Positions 49,640 to 63,177 of a stretch of 64,000 bases of DNA are shown one piece after another (the first letter of the stretch is position 1; the number at the start of each line of letters is the position of its first letter). The stretch covers positions 14,417,526 to 14,481,525 of the forward strand of contig NW_004624776.1 in assembly GCF_000247695.1 (NCBI RefSeq), in the 5' to 3' direction. The DNA comes from Heterocephalus glaber. Its lineage: Eukaryota; Chordata; Mammalia; Rodentia; Bathyergidae. The notes under the pieces were generated by a model. That model was not told where the DNA came from, did no database searches, and saw nothing but the letters and a program-made list of their open reading frames with translations. The position numbers and the translations under genes were made by a program.

Positions 49640-50225
49640 GTTATGCAACAAATTAGCAGCTTAAAACAATGTATATTTCTCATTTAGGTTTCCTTGGATC
49701 AGGCACAGCTAAATCCTCTACTCAGGGTCCCACCTGGCTGCAACTGGCTGTCATCCAGCTGTGCTAGGTTCAGCCAAGGAACCTAGGGCCGGGGCCTGAG
49801 GCTGTTCCCCATGGGCTGCTGTGGTTGTTGGCAGACTTCAGCTCCTCTGCAGCACGACCTAGGTCTCTGTTCTTTACTGGCTGTCAGTGGGGCCACTCTC
49901 AGCTCCTAAAGGTCAGCTCGGCACATGAGCCACCCCTCTCACAAGGAAGCCAGTTCTTCAAGGCAAGTAGGAGAAGCATTTTTAAAGGTTGAGGAGTCAA
50001 GCCCAGCCAGAACAATCTCCCTTCTGATGAACTCAGCATCAACTGATTCAGAACCTTAATTACTCGTGCAACATTCCTTCACCATGTAATTATTACCTCA
50101 ACTTCACTACCTTCTATTGGCAGGAAATCAAAACCAGTTTCTCCCTCCACTCCAGGGGTGGAGCTACAAAGAACCAGCCCCAGGGGATAGAGGCCATAGG
50201 CCAAGAATTCTGTCTACTGCACACA
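49640..50225 (+). repeat. old interspersed repeat, family not assigned (copy 2)
   Basis: ttgttatgcaacaaattagc, agcttaaaacaatgtatatt, tctcatttaggtttccttgg, ccaccctctcacaagg-like and ccaggggtggagctacaaag blocks. Shares start and layout with 14025-14560. Confidence 0.5.
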
Positions 50226-51405
50226 TAAGCCAGGTAGAGTTCTTAAAATAAAATGAAAATATATAAAAATATTTAACAATATAAAGGCATTTTATGTTAG
50301 TATGATTATCATCAAATTGTTATTATAGTACAACCCAGATGAGAATGAAGGTAGTATGCAGGACTACTTCTGTACTTAACTAATGCAATAAATGTTTTCT
50401 AAGATTATGAATCTTGGTCCAGAAAAGCAAGGTGGTAATACTTGCCTAAAACTCATGACTAAAGCTTACTTATGTCAAGAAGGTCATGGGAATCATTTGT
50501 TATAAGTTAAGTATTTTAGAAAAATAAATATTATATTCAGAATTTTGTATGAAGTTCATTTTTTTCAGATTTTGAGTTTATAAGATGTAAATGAAGATTT
50601 TAGAAAACGTCACTACATAGGTTCTATTTTAATGACCTGCCACGAACCCTGAGTGCACAGAAAGTCTGTAGCCATTTTTGCACCTGCAAATTCTTTTGAG
50701 TTTTAAAAGTCCTCTCCAAATGATTATATAATCACAATGCTGAAGTGAAAGTCATTAATACGCCATCCAGTACCATTTTCCTCAGCCTCCTGTGAGTGAG
50801 CACCGGTACTTAATGGCAAAACATTTGTCTCAAGAAATATCTGCAGAGCTGTCTAGCTCGCTTTCCTTCTTGCCAAGGGACAAGTTCTTAATGGGACAGT
50901 CCTTGATGGAAGATTTCCAACTGCTGGTTTCCAACATAAATTAATTCTTAGTCCTTGTTAAGGGTACATCCACTTGGGGTTTCCATGTTCCTAAAAGGTG
51001 CCATGTTACATATCACCATAGTAAATGGGGACAGAATTTGCCAGCAAAGTTTTTATAGAACTACTGACTTAATTATAATATTTAGTAATAGTACAATTCT
51101 GCTTTATTTATATCTTTTTCTCAAAAAAACTGCCCCCAAAATTTAATTTTCAAGATTAAGATAGCACAAAATCATCACTTTGCTAATGTTACATTTATCA
51201 AAGGCACTAAAATATTTTATGTGTAGGCAAATACTGGTAACTATAAAATTTTTGAAAAGAATATTCTTGTCATTAACAATGAAAAAATACCTTATTTTAA
51301 CATACTTGTGGATGTTATCCTATGCCCACAAACACTGTAACTAAACTAAGATGCACGATAACTTTATGGAAAGAAAATGTAATACAGAAAAAGTACGTTA
51401 TTGCC
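50226..51405. other. intron 2 DNA without recognised genes
   Basis: AT-rich; nothing assignable. Confidence 0.4.
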
Positions 51406-51409
51406 CTTT

Positions 51410-51600
51410 TCTTCGGTGGTACTGCAGGGATTGAAGTCAGGGTCTGAGCTCTGAGCTACATCCCCAGCCCATAATTTTTTTAAAATTTTGAGTTGAGGCC
51501 TCACCAAATTATGAAGTTGCCCAGGTTGGGCTTGAACATGTGCTCCCCCTGCCTCAGCCTCCCAGAGTGCTGAGATCATTGGTGTGCACCTCCATGCTTT
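51410..51600 (-). mobile_element. dimeric B1+ID SINE, reversed
   Basis: ID half first (ggtactgcagggattgaagt, agctacatccccagccc), then B1 half (gcccaggttgggcttgaaca, gcctcagcctcccagagtgc). Confidence 0.9.
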
Positions 51601-52538
51601 GCTTGCACTAATATTTTTAGTGTCCTTTCCAACTAATGTAAATTTTATAATGACTAACTTGGAATATTTTGCTCAGCATCAATTCTTATAATTTCCTAAA
51701 TATTACTTTATATTCAACAGTTTTTTATAGAAATATGTAAATTCCTCTTATGTGAAATTTTAATAGAACTGGATTTGTTAGATATCTGTGATTTGGATGC
51801 TTTAGCTCAGTCTTAGTTGAGTTCAGATTAGTTTCTTGCCAACATTGTACTTATTTTTCATATTTTTTCTTGTTGTGCTCTGTTTTCATTGTTGTTTTTC
51901 TTGATTTCTCACTGATTTTTGTCACAACACTTTTGAATATCTTATTAGTAGTTAGCTTTGTTTTCCACAGTAAAATATTATAGCATAATGAGGTGAAAAA
52001 AATGGATTGAACAATGAACATATCATTCATGTACAGTTGGAGAGCAAAGCAGAGAAAGCCACACTAACCTTGCTAATTTGGAAAATTATGGTTTTCTGTA
52101 TATCCTGACTAGGTGAGTGATAGGCTATTACACTAAATTTGAGTGGAGGTATGTATGCTAGCTGGTACATGTTTTGTACAGCTCTCTGTGAACACTCAAT
52201 GCCCTATTTAACTTTACCACTTTATAGCTAACATGCTCAAAAAATTCCTTATAGTCATAATACTTCTTTGGCATGTATGTATTTGAGAAGGGATATTGGT
52301 TTATGTGTAAAAAAACATAAGAAAATGATTTTCATTCTTTTAGATATAATCCAAGAAATGAGGTTGCTGAATCATATAGTGATTCAATTTTTAAGGTTTG
52401 AAGGAAATTCCATATTGTACTGATTTTCTGAAGTAGCTGCACAGTTTGCATTGCAATTGTGTTCCAGAGTTCAAATTTCTCCAATTTCTTGCTAACACCT
52501 GTTACTTTCTTTTCCTTTCTTCTTTAAAATAATAGTTT

Positions 52539-52657
52539 TCAAGCAGGATATGGTGACACATCCCTTTATCCCAGCACTCAGGAGGCTGAGGCAGGAGGAC
52601 TGGTGTGAGTTCAAGGCTAGTCTGAGCTACATAAGAAGACCTTATCTCAAAAAAAAG
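52539..52657 (+). mobile_element. B1-like SINE inside L1
   Basis: aagcaggatatggtgacaca, cagcactcaggaggctgagg and agttcaaggctagtctgagc with an A tail. Confidence 0.9.
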
Positions 52658-52949
52658 TTTTCTGACAGGTGTAAGGTGATGTCTTATTGTGGTTTTGATT
52701 TGAATTTTTTCTGATGATTAAGGATGTTTCATGCACACACTGGACATTTGTATGTCTCTTGGAGAACTGTCTATAGATGTCTTTTGCTAATTTTAAAAAA
52801 TATTAATCTTTTTGCTTTGAGTTATAGGAATTCCACATATATTTTGGAAATTAATCCCTTATCAGATAAATTGTTTGCAAATATTTTCTCCCATTCTGTA
52901 TGATCTTTTCATGTTGTGATTCTTTTCTTTGCTGTATAGAAGCTTTATG

Positions 52950-53047
52950 TGGTTTTTTTGGGTTTTTTTTTTTGGTACCTGGGATCGAACTCAGGTCCTT
53001 GAACTTGCGAGACAGGCAGAGGAACCACTGAGCTAAATCCCTGGCCC
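52950..53047 (-). mobile_element. tRNA-derived ID-like SINE with target duplication
   Basis: Poly-T start, ggtacctgggatcgaactca and ctgagctaaatccctggccc. Direct repeats agaagctttatg (52938-52949) and agaagctttacg (53048-53059) flank it. Confidence 0.95.
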
Positions 53048-53751
53048 AGAAGCTTTACGTTTGATGTAGCACCATTTGTCTATTTTTGCTTTTGTTTCCT
53101 GTGTTTGATGGATTATACATAAGAAATCATCATCAAGACCCATATTAAGCTTCTCCTGAGGTGTTTCCTTTTTTCTAGCAGATTGACAGTTTAAAGCTTT
53201 CAGTTTAAGTCTTTAATGTGTTTTACATTAATTTTGGTATGTGATATAAGGGTCCAATTTAGTAATTTCCTGTTTATTCTTATATACTTGGTACCTTTGT
53301 TAAAGATAAGTTGACCACATAGCCATGGATCGGTCACTAGAGTCTATACTTCTGCATGCCAGGACTAGACTTCCTTAACTACTCTAGCTTTGTAAACTTT
53401 TTTGAAATCAGAAACAATAATGCCACCAACTTTGTTCTTTTTCAAGACCCACTTGGATGTTAGGGATTTTTTTTGTGGTTCCACATGAATTTGTGGATTA
53501 CGTTTTCTATTCCTGCAAAAAATGCCATTGGAATTTTATTGAAATGCATTGAATTTGTAGATATCTTTGGGAAGTATGGAAGTTTTAAGAAGAGTTAAGT
53601 CTTCCAATTCATGAATGTGAGATGCGTCCCATTTTTTGAGTATTTTAAAATTTCTTTAATCAATGTTTTGTAATTTTCAGTGTGCAAGTCTTTCACTTCC
53701 TTATTTAATTTATCTCAATATTTTATTCCTTTTGTGCTACTAAAAATGTGA

Positions 53752-53960
53752 GTTGGGCATGGTGGTATATGCCTTAATCTCAGCTACTTGAGAGGTTAAG
53801 GCAAAAGGATCAAAAGTTCAAGGCCAGCCTGGGCAACTCATTGAGACCTTGACTCAAAATAAAATTTAAAAAGAGCCAAGAGTATAGACCAGGGCTACAG
53901 GACTTGGATAGCATGCATAAGGCCCAGTTCAATCTCTAGTTCCCACACCCCCCCAAAAGA
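53752..53960 (+). mobile_element. dimeric B1+ID SINE, diverged
   Basis: gttgggcatggtggtatatg, caaggccagcctgggcaact, then a decayed ID half (caggacttggatagcatgca, cagttcaatctctagttccc). Confidence 0.82.
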
Positions 53961-54059
53961 GGAAAGTGAAATAAAATGGGGATTTTTTTTCTACTTGTTT
54001 TCAGGTAGTTTGTTTTTTATTTAAAATAATAGAAATCAGGATTTGGAAAGAAGATATCT

Positions 54060-54545
54060 ATATTCTTGTGTTCATTACAACACAACTCAGCAGTAAAGAT
54101 TTTGAAACAGGCAAAATGTCCATGAGGGATGAATAGTTAAGAAAATATGACATATACACACAATGGAATATTATTCAACCTTAAAAAATAAAGAAGTTCT
54201 GCAATATGATACAACATGGATGAAACTTGAGTGTATTTTGCTAAATGAAATAAACCAAATACAGAAGGGAAAATATTGCATAATTACACTTATAAGAAGT
54301 CTCTAAAATAGTCAAATTCATAGCTTCAAAGAGAAGAGTGATGATTACCAGGGGCTAGGGAAAGGAGAAGTGGGGCATTATTAATAAATGAGCATAAATT
54401 TCAGTCAAGCAAGATGAATAAATTCTAGAAATCTGCTCTACAAAATTGTACCTATGGTTAATGATATGTATTCTACAATAATTTGATGAGGGTACATTTC
54501 CTATTGTTTTCTTACCACAATGAAATAAATTTTAAGACAAGTAAA
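54060..54545 (+). mobile_element. L1 3' end (L1M type)
   Basis: acacaatggaatattattca, acaacatggatgaaacttga and gaagagtgatgattaccagg, ending near ttttaagac. Opposite orientation to the adjoining L1 fragment. Confidence 0.8.
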
Positions 54546-55549
54546 TAAAAAATAAAATTGTATATATTAAGATTTTTAAATCAGTAAAAATATTAAAGCA
54601 TAAAGAATGCACAATTTGAAATCTCATAGGCATATGATATTTACAAAAGCAAGAGATTAGGCTCACACACAAGAATTACATCATTTGTATTATTTCCCTT
54701 TGGGAATAATGATCCACAGTCTCAAAATTTTTAGATCGAGGCCTGGCTCCTTCTGTGGATTAGTGCCTTTGGATATCTTGCCTTTGATCCCTGAAATGTA
54801 AGTGGTAGTTTTTCTTATTTTGTTAAAAGGCAGCATTGGGGAACCCTGAATACACATTACCAATTAGCAACACGTTCCTAAGGTTGAAGAAAATACTATG
54901 GCTCAGCAACTATATCTCACTAGAAAATGCAGCTATGAAGAACATCAGCAATGGCACCTGAACTCTCTGGTAAGCTCTTCTGCGTTGGTGAAGTGGACTT
55001 TGCTGCTGCACACTTCAATTTAATCTAAATTTATAATACCTAAACTATTACTATATATGACAAGAATATAAACCAGGCATACACTCACTTTACATTCATG
55101 CAGTTTACAAAATTAATTCACATGTATTTCCAAAATAATGTACATTTTCATTCATTCAAGATAAAGCCTGGCCTCTCTTAGACTTTGTTGGGCCGTGAGG
55201 TGGCTTCTTCTTCCAGATCCTTCTAGAATCTTCTTTCTAATAAATTTTCTTTCTTAACTTCTGCATAACAAAGGCGTTTATGGCAAATTTCAGTGTTTAT
55301 AATTTGTGGACTTCAACCTTAATTTAGTCCCCAAAACATTCTTAAATATCAATGTTTAAATCGTTTACATTGTGCAAAAATATGCTTCCTGTATGTTGTG
55401 TAACATTCATGAAATAAGGCTATCCAATGGAACTAAATACTATTATGATGTGGTAGAAATATTTTTTCTCTAAATATTAACCAAGAAATCACAACCTAAA
55501 TTTAGTAATTTAAATATATAAATATATTTAATATATATTTAAATTTACA
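54546..55549. other. intron 2 DNA without recognised genes
   Basis: AT-rich, with a short palindromic TA-rich stretch near 55515-55545. Nothing else. Confidence 0.4.
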
Positions 55550-58230
55550 AATATTTTGAGCCCCCCACCTGAGCAAGCAGTTCCATGTGGGATGCCCACC
55601 CACCTCTCCCAAGCAAACAAGCAATGCTGCCACCCCTCCAGTGACACAAGGGTGAGACCATTCACCAACTCCAAGCCAGTTCTACATTTTGCTTCCCCTT
55701 GGCATATGGTACAGAGGTGAGAACTAACTAACCACCCTCATCCTGAACAAGGACAACACCTAGAGAGAGCAGGTGGCAACCAGTGACTATTGACATTAAG
55801 TCCACTTGAATCTCTGCCCCACAGCCTACACTCAGCAGATGAGAGGGCTGATCACATTCCCATCTACCAACAGGAGCAAGGTCATGCCTTGGCTTGGACA
55901 GTAACCACAATATAGGGTGAATGGACAAAGGGGCACCAGGTGCAGGGAGGTACCTCAAAAACCTAAAGCCCTAAAACTAGGCAGAGGAAATTGTGACTGG
56001 CTGGATCCCAAGGCTGTAGACCTTGGAAAGAAATCACTCATTTAAAAACACAGGAATTTTTTTCTTTGAATCAATCTTTTTCTGATTTTTCTATGTTTTA
56101 CTATATTTTATCTTTCCTTCATTGGGTGTTTGGGGGTTGAGGTTTTTTCTTCCTTTATCTCCCTCTTTTAGTTTCTTTTCTCTCCTTTTCCCTTTTCCTC
56201 CTTCAACTTTTTTCTCTTCCTTCTTATATTTCCTTTATTTCCTATACTTTGTCCTCTGTTTATTTTTTTCTTTCTTTTTCTTATTTGCTTTCTCCTGTGA
56301 CTATTCTCTAATACTGTTAATTTCTTTTTTCTTTAATAGGACCCTCTATTTCACTTTTCTTTCTTTCTTCTCATATCCCATTGATTAATTTCTCAAAGTT
56401 TGCTGTTTTCAATTCAGCAGTTCCTCACCCCTCCACCTTTAGTAGTATAACTACTAAGCTTTAAGAATCTTTAGATAGCTAGTTAACTTTATGCTATTGA
56501 TGTTGACTACTGTGTTTCTACTAGAGGTAAAGTTGTTCCACTTAGCAAATATTTACTGTAGGTCAATATTTGGTTTGTATTAGTGTTCACACTGTAAGTA
56601 TAGATCTCTTTTCTGTGGTTAAGGGTGGTACATTATTTTCATCATTGTTTCTTAAGACTGGTCAATAGTTTGTATTTGACACCATAATTGATGCTAATTT
56701 TATTACTGTAGCCAGGGTGTCAAAGCTGTTACTATTAATTGGTTTTCTTGGGATCCAATATCTGAATTGTCCTTGGGTTATTAACAGTACTGTGCCACAT
56801 TCCTGGAGAACTGTGTACCGGGTCAAATATGTTACAACCTCCCATCCCAAGTAAATGGACATGTTTGGATCCCGGGACAGAGGCAAAGGGCAGTAGCTAT
56901 CCATCCCCAGAGAACACCACTGAAAAGTAGACATCAACTAAAGAGATCTCCATATTAGAAAGAAGAATTTCCTCTATAATAAACCCACAATCCTCAGCAG
57001 AGAACAAACCTACCAACAAATAAAAATAGACATGAGAAGACAAGCTAACAAAATGCTTCCCAAACTCCCAACTCCCCCAAAACTGATCCATAGGGTATCA
57101 AACTGGAGGAATCCAAAAGCCACACACCTAAATTATTTGAAATGATATCAAAGGAGATAATAAAACAGATGAATAATGCATTTGGAAAGCTCCAGAAGAT
57201 AGAAGTAAACAGATATTTGGCCAAATAAACAAAATGATCAGTGAGTCTGCAGAAGAGACCAAGAAAAAGCTAGCAGAGCGAAATAAAATGAGCCAAAAAA
57301 TGAATGACAAGCATAGAAAAGAATTAGTCTATAAAAGACTTGAAATAGAAGTTTAGGAACATAAAGTTCTACTAAAAGCATGGGCAGCAGAAGTAAGCAA
57401 CGTGAACACAGAGTGTCAGAACTAGAGCAAAGTGTTGTTGTTAGTGTCCAATTAATGATAGATATCTTAAAAACAATAGATCATAAAAAATGGCTCCAAC
57501 AGTTCCTAGATAACAAAAAGAAGACTAATCTAAGATTAACTGCAACTCAGGAGACAGCATAAATGACATAAAAAAAGACCTTCTTACTAAAATAATAGCA
57601 GAAAACTTTCCAAATGAGAGTAAAGATTTTAACATGCAGATGAATGAGATATACAGAACCCCAAAATGGCCATGATCAGGAAAGAATCTCCCCATAATAC
57701 ACAAAAGTCAAAATCCTAGAAGTTCAACACAAGGAGAGAATCCTAAAAGCTGTTAGAGAAAAACAACAAATGAACCACTTATAAAGATAAACTCATTAGA
57801 ATTACAGCAGACTTCTCCACACAAACCTTAAAGCCTAGGACAGCTTGGAGTGAAGTATTTCAAGCCTTAAAAGAATACAATTTCTAACCCCAGCTGATAC
57901 ATCCTGCAAAACCATCATTCAAAATTGATTCATCATTCGTCATTCAAAACAGCACCTAAAGAAATTTATAACCACATAATCACCACTCCAAAAAATTCTC
58001 AATGATAACCCAGAAAGAGACAATGAAAATCTACAGTGACAAAAGGTCTAATATAATACATATATCAGGTAGGGTGAACAGTTAAGTAGAAGCAAAAAAT
58101 AGGGAATCAACAACAGGAAAATAAAGCAATGACAAGAATAAGTCAACACCTATCAATAATAACTCTCAATGTGAATGGTCTCATTTCTCCAATCAAAAGA
58201 CACAAACTGAGAGAATGAACAAGAAATAAA

Positions 58231-58402
58231 ACCTAGCCAAGTGTGGTGGTGCAGACCCATAATCCCAGCACTTGGGAAGTCGAGGCAGGTGGATCGCTGT
58301 GAGTGTGAGGCTAGCCTGGGCTGCATAGTGAGTTCAAGGTCAGACTTAACTATGCAGCAAGATCCTATCTCAAAACAAACAAACAAACAAACAAACAAAT
58401 CC
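58231..58402 (+). mobile_element. B1 SINE with internal duplication and (CAAA)n tail
   Basis: ctagccaagtgtggtggtgc, ctagcctgggctgcatagtg, then a repeated ttcaaggtcagacttaacta / atgcagcaagatcctatctc unit, ending in (ACAA)n at about 58373-58401. The internal partial repeat is a rodent B1 hallmark. Confidence 0.88.
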
Positions 58403-58623
58403 AACAGTGTGACACATACAAGAAACACATTTAACCCTAAAAGAAACTCAGATTAAAAATCAAACAATGGAAAATAATATTCCATGCAACAGGAACCCAA
58501 TAAAAAGCAGCTGTAGCTATCTTATATTCAGACAAAGTGAATTTCAAGCCAAAACTGATTGAAAGAGGCAAAGAAGGTTACTACACATTGGTTAAGGGAA
58601 CAATCCAACAGGAAGAGATAACA

Positions 58624-58840
58624 TCACGTTTCCCAGCAAATAAGACCTAACTGGAAAATAATCAGTCTTAAAAACTAGAGATAAAAATGTCAGTTCCAAT
58701 CACCTTGCCTTACCTGCTATTACAGAGTAGCTACTGAGCAAGAGAATAATGAGGTGTAATCTTCTACATGTCACTGGCCATCACTATGGTAATAACCAGT
58801 TCTTATTTTCCAGTTAGGTCTTATTTTCAGGGAAACATGG
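58624..58840. mobile_element. 217-bp palindromic MITE inside L1
   Basis: Left end tcacgtttcccagcaaataa then gacctaactggaaaataa; right end ttattttccagttaggtctt then attttcagggaaacatgg. Reversed, the right end matches the left over about 37 bp with few differences. TA follows the right end (58841-58842); the left has CA in the expected place. The flanking L1 text (ggaagagata / attattaacatacatgcaga) continues across it. The ends resemble those of 30862-31889. Confidence 0.82.
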
Positions 58841-60511
58841 TAATTATTAACATACATGCAGAGATCAATGATTAACCAACTTTATAAAATGAGTACTACT
58901 GGATATAAATGACCAGATAAGCATAAACACAATTATAGTGGTGGACCTCAGTACCCCATTATCATATAGACAGATAAACTAGAAAAAAACCCCAAAGAAA
59001 TATCAGAGTTGAATAAAACTCTCAAACAAATGGGCTTCATAGATATCTACAGAGTGTCTCACCACAAAAGAGCAAAATATTCTTCTGAGCAGCACATGGA
59101 CCTTTCTCTAAAAGTGATCATATACTAGCCAATAAAGCAAGGTTAAGTAAATGTAAGAGAACTGAAATTATACTATACATATTATTAGACCACAGAGCAA
59201 TGAAACTAGAAATGGCAAAAGAAAATACAGAAATTATGCAAATGCATGGAACTAAACAATATGTGCTTAAATAAATAGTTACAGAAAAAAGGAATAAATA
59301 AGACAGTTTTTAGAACTATATAATAATGGCAGCACAACATACCAGAACTTATGGGACATAATGAAAACAGTCCTAAGAGGGAAGTTTATAGCTGTAAATG
59401 TCCATATTACAAAGACAGAGCAAGCCCAAATAAATAACTTAATGATATACCTCAAGATCTTAGAAAACAAGAACAATCTAAATCCAAAGCAAGTACAAGG
59501 ACAGAAATTATAAAGATCAGAGTAGGAAAAAAAACCACTGTAAAGAATCAATGAATCAGAGAGTTGATTCTTTGAAAGGATAAGCAAAATAGGCAAATCC
59601 TTAGCCAACCTAACCAAAAAAGAAGAGAAAATAACCAAGTCAGTGCAATTAGGAATGAAAAAGATGAAATCACAATGAACACTGCTGAAATCAAAGAGAG
59701 AATTAATGCCTACCTTGCAAACGTATATGCCCATATACTGGAGAATTCAGAAGAAATGGATAGATTCCTAGATATATATGAGTCACTAAAACTGAGCCAA
59801 GAAGATTTAAAATCGCTGAATAATCTAATAACAAATAATGAAATTGAAACAGTAAAAATCCCCCTACCAACTTAGAAAAGCCCAGGTTTCGATTGATTCA
59901 GTGCTGAATTCTGCAAAAACTTCAGGGAAGACCTAACACCAATACTCCTCAAGCTCTGTAATGAAATTGAAAGGAAATGAGTATTCCCAAAGTCATTCCT
60001 GGGAATTAGCATTACCTTGTTTCCAAAACTATAGATAATGATCCAACCGAAAAAGAGAAATATAGATGAATATAGATGCAAAAATGCTCAGCACGATACT
60101 GGCAGACAGAATGCAATGAATAATCAAAAAGATCATATACCACGACCAAGCAGGCTTTATCCCAGGGATGCAAGAATGGTTCAACTCATGAAAAATCAAT
60201 AAATGTAATAATCACATAAACAAAGAAGGAAAAAAATTCCTAGGATCGCTTTAATATAAGCAGAAAAAGCCTTTGGCAAAATCCAACATCCATTCAAGAT
60301 AAAAACCCTGAAGAAAATAGGTATAGAAAGACTTCATCTCAATTTGATAAAAGCCATTTATGACAAACCTATTGACAATGTTAAATAAAGAAAAACTGAA
60401 AGCTTTCCCTCTAATTTCAGGAACAAGATAAGAAGGTCCACTATTACCATTTCTGTTCAACATAGTATTTAAAACATTAGCAAGAGGAATTAGGCAAGAA
60501 AAAGAAACAGA

Positions 60512-60565
60512 AATATATATATATATTATATATATATTATATATATATAATATATATATATATAT
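60512..60565. repeat. (TA)n microsatellite, palindromic
   Basis: Nearly pure TA with four phase breaks, inside L1 ORF2. Could form a cruciform or hairpin and is prone to length change. Confidence 0.95.
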
Positions 60566-62458
60566 GAAAGGAAGAAGTCAAACTAACATTATTGGTAGAG
60601 GACATGATACTTTACATAGAAGACCTTCAAAAATCCACCAAAACACTTATAATTAATAACAAAATTCAATAATGTATCAGGATACAAAATCAACATACAA
60701 AAATTAATAGTGTTCCTATACACTAATAAAGAAACCACTGAGAAAGAAATTAGGAAAAAATATCATTCATAATAGTACCAAGAAAAATTAAATACTTCAG
60801 AATTAACCTAACTAAAGAAGTGGAAGATCACTACAATGAAAGCCACAGTACTCTGAAAAAGAAAATCAAAGTGGACATCAGAAAATGGAAAGATATCTCC
60901 TGTTCCTAGGTAGTCAGAACTAATATAGTCAAATGGCCAAACTTTCAAAATTTATAAACATATGTAACACTATCCCAATCAAAATGCCAAAGGTATTCTT
61001 CACAGAACTGCAGAAAACAATCCGAAAATTCATATAGAACCAGAAGAGACCTAAAATAGCAAAAGGAAATCTGGGTAATAAGAGCAAAATAGAAGTATCA
61101 CAATTCCAGACTTGAAGTTATATTACAAAGCTACAGCAATAAGAACACCACAATACTGGCACAAAAACAGATACGAGGATCAATGGAACAGAATAGAGGA
61201 TGTAGAAACAACCCCAAGAACATTCAACTACTGTATTTTGTCTTTGACAAGGGGGCCAAAAACGCACTGGAGGAAAGATAGCCTCTTTAATAAACTGTGT
61301 TGGGAAACTGGTTATCCACATGCAGAAGATTGAATCTAGATCTATATCTCTTAACCATGTACTAAACTAAAATCAAAATCAATAAAAGATCTAACCATTA
61401 AAGCAAAAGTACCTCACTTGCTGGAAGATAAAAGAGGTTAACCTTGAAGTTATAGGTATAAGCAAGGACTTTTTGAACAGAACCCCAGAAAATAGCACTA
61501 AGAATCAACAAATAAGACCATGTCAAATTAAAAAAACTTCTGCACAGTAAAACTAACTGAGTGAAAAGAAAACCTACAGAATGGGAAAATATTTTGCCAG
61601 CTATCCCTTGGGCAGAGGACTAATATCTAGAATATATAAAGAACTAAAAGACATTAGACTATCCAAAATAAACGACCCAATCAAAAAATAGGGAAGTGAA
61701 TGAATAAATACTTTAGAGAAGTACAAATGGCCAATAAGTATATGAAGAAATGCTCATGATCACTGTCCATTAGAAAAATGCAAGCTAAAACCACACAGAG
61801 ATTCCATCTTACCCCAGAAAAAATGGACATTCTCAAGAAATCAAATAATAACAAATGTTGGTCAGGCTGTAGGGAAAAAAGAAACCCTATAACTACTGCA
61901 GAAATCAGTATGGAGATTCCTCAAAAAACTAAAACTAGAAATTCCATTGACCCAGCTATTTCTCTTCCAAGTATTTTCCTGAAAGAGTTGAAGACATCCT
62001 ATTATAGTGATACATGCATACCTATGTTTCTAGCAGCTTAAATTATAACAGCTAAATCTTGGAAGCAGCCTATATGTCCACTGACAGACAAATGGATAAA
62101 AATGATGTGGTATTTACTCTGGTACTACTCTGCCATAAAGATAAACAAGTCATTTGTAGGAAACTGGATGCACCTTGAGACCATAATCTTAAGTGAAATA
62201 AGTCAGATACACAAGTTTCAATATTGCATTTCTCTTGTATAAGAACCCCAAATTATAAATAAAGAGCAAAATAAAAGGTAACAGGAAGTAGGGAGGTTTT
62301 TCTCAAATGGAAAGGGGATCAAGAGTTGGAGGGAGAGGGGCAAAAAGGAGGGAAAGGGATGAAAAAAGGGATTCAGATGTGTTATGCACATGGATCAGCT
62401 CCACACAAGGAATGTAAACATTACAGGCTGCAAACATGCACTAATAAAAAAGGAAAAA

Positions 62459-62895
62459 TATTGCTATGTTTCTATATATTTGTTTATATAAAATTAATAA
62501 TTATAAATATGTTTATATTAATAAATTTATATTAATATATACTAAATATATCAAATAACACATTTCAAACTATATTTTAATTCTGTTGATATCTTAACTC
62601 TTTGCATATATGAGAAGAGAAATATTTATTTTTCTCGACAAAAGAAATGTGTCCACTGCCTGAAGGGATGAAAATAATTACATAGAAAGTGAAGGATCCT
62701 AATTAATGGAAGGCATTTTAGGCCACATGCTGTAACTATTGCTCAGAAAAAGCTCATGTAAAATTGCACCTTCATGTCCTTTCTGAGATCACAGTGACTT
62801 AACCGGTGCTGTTCTCAGCAGCAAGATTTTCTCATTGTGTCTTGAAAAATTAATGTATTCTGCATTAAATCGGCATTTTTTTTTCAAAAAATACA
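62459..62895. other. intron 2 DNA after the L1
   Basis: AT-rich, nothing recognised. Confidence 0.45.
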
Positions 62896-62899
62896 CAAA

Positions 62900-62995
62900 A
62901 TAGGGATTGGGGATGTAGTTCAGTGGTAGAATGCTTGTCTGGCATCTGCAAGGCCGTGAATTTAATGCTCAGCATCACACGGCAAACAAAAAGGA
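62900..62995 (+). mobile_element. ID-like SINE (older type)
   Basis: tagggattggggatgtagtt, cagtggtagaatgcttgtct and aatttaatgctcagcatcac: a tRNA-like unit of a different subfamily from the ttctgctgc-type IDs. Confidence 0.8.
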
Positions 62996-63177
62996 GAAAA
63001 CATATTGTCAGGGCATATAAAATTATGCAGTTATCTTTAAACACGAAGGTATTTACAATGAAATATGAATATCTTAGGAGTGCTGGCATTTTATTTACTA
63101 AATCTGATGTTGAATGTTGAAGTGTGCACATGAATTTATTGTGTATTAAAATGGATTCTGTAAAGATTGAGTTTTGG

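Larger units (their letters stand above)
52200..54050 (-). mobile_element. older L1, antisense, ORF2 3' part
   Basis: Ordered reverse ORF2 text: tctgacaggtgtaaggtgat, ccttatcagataaattgttt, tttgctgtatagaagcttta and gtatcttgg-like blocks up to the attgaaatgcattgaatttg block (53540). Interrupted by SINEs at 52539-52657, 52950-53047 and 53752-53960. No intact frame. Confidence 0.8.
55550..62458 (+). mobile_element. nearly full-length but dead L1
   Basis: Runs from a GC-richer 5' UTR-like segment (55550-56040) through a pyrimidine-rich stretch (56130-56400) and a decayed ORF1 area (about 57120-57650, coiled-coil-like) into ORF2. The ORF2 endonuclease start is near 58165 (tctcaatgtgaatggtctca). 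The reverse-transcriptase active-site region is at 60595-60603, where the usual A-D-D now reads V-E-D. The 3' UTR ends at an A-rich tail near 62458. L1 ORF2 copies RNA into DNA at nicked targets. Multiple stops and the altered active site make this copy inactive. A B1 (58231-58402) and a MITE (58624-58840) sit inside it. The 5' limit is approximate. Confidence 0.8.

Noticed and set aside
60512..60565. Cruciform-forming regulatory site
   Set aside because: A plain TA microsatellite inside a dead L1; no nearby gene feature to support a role.
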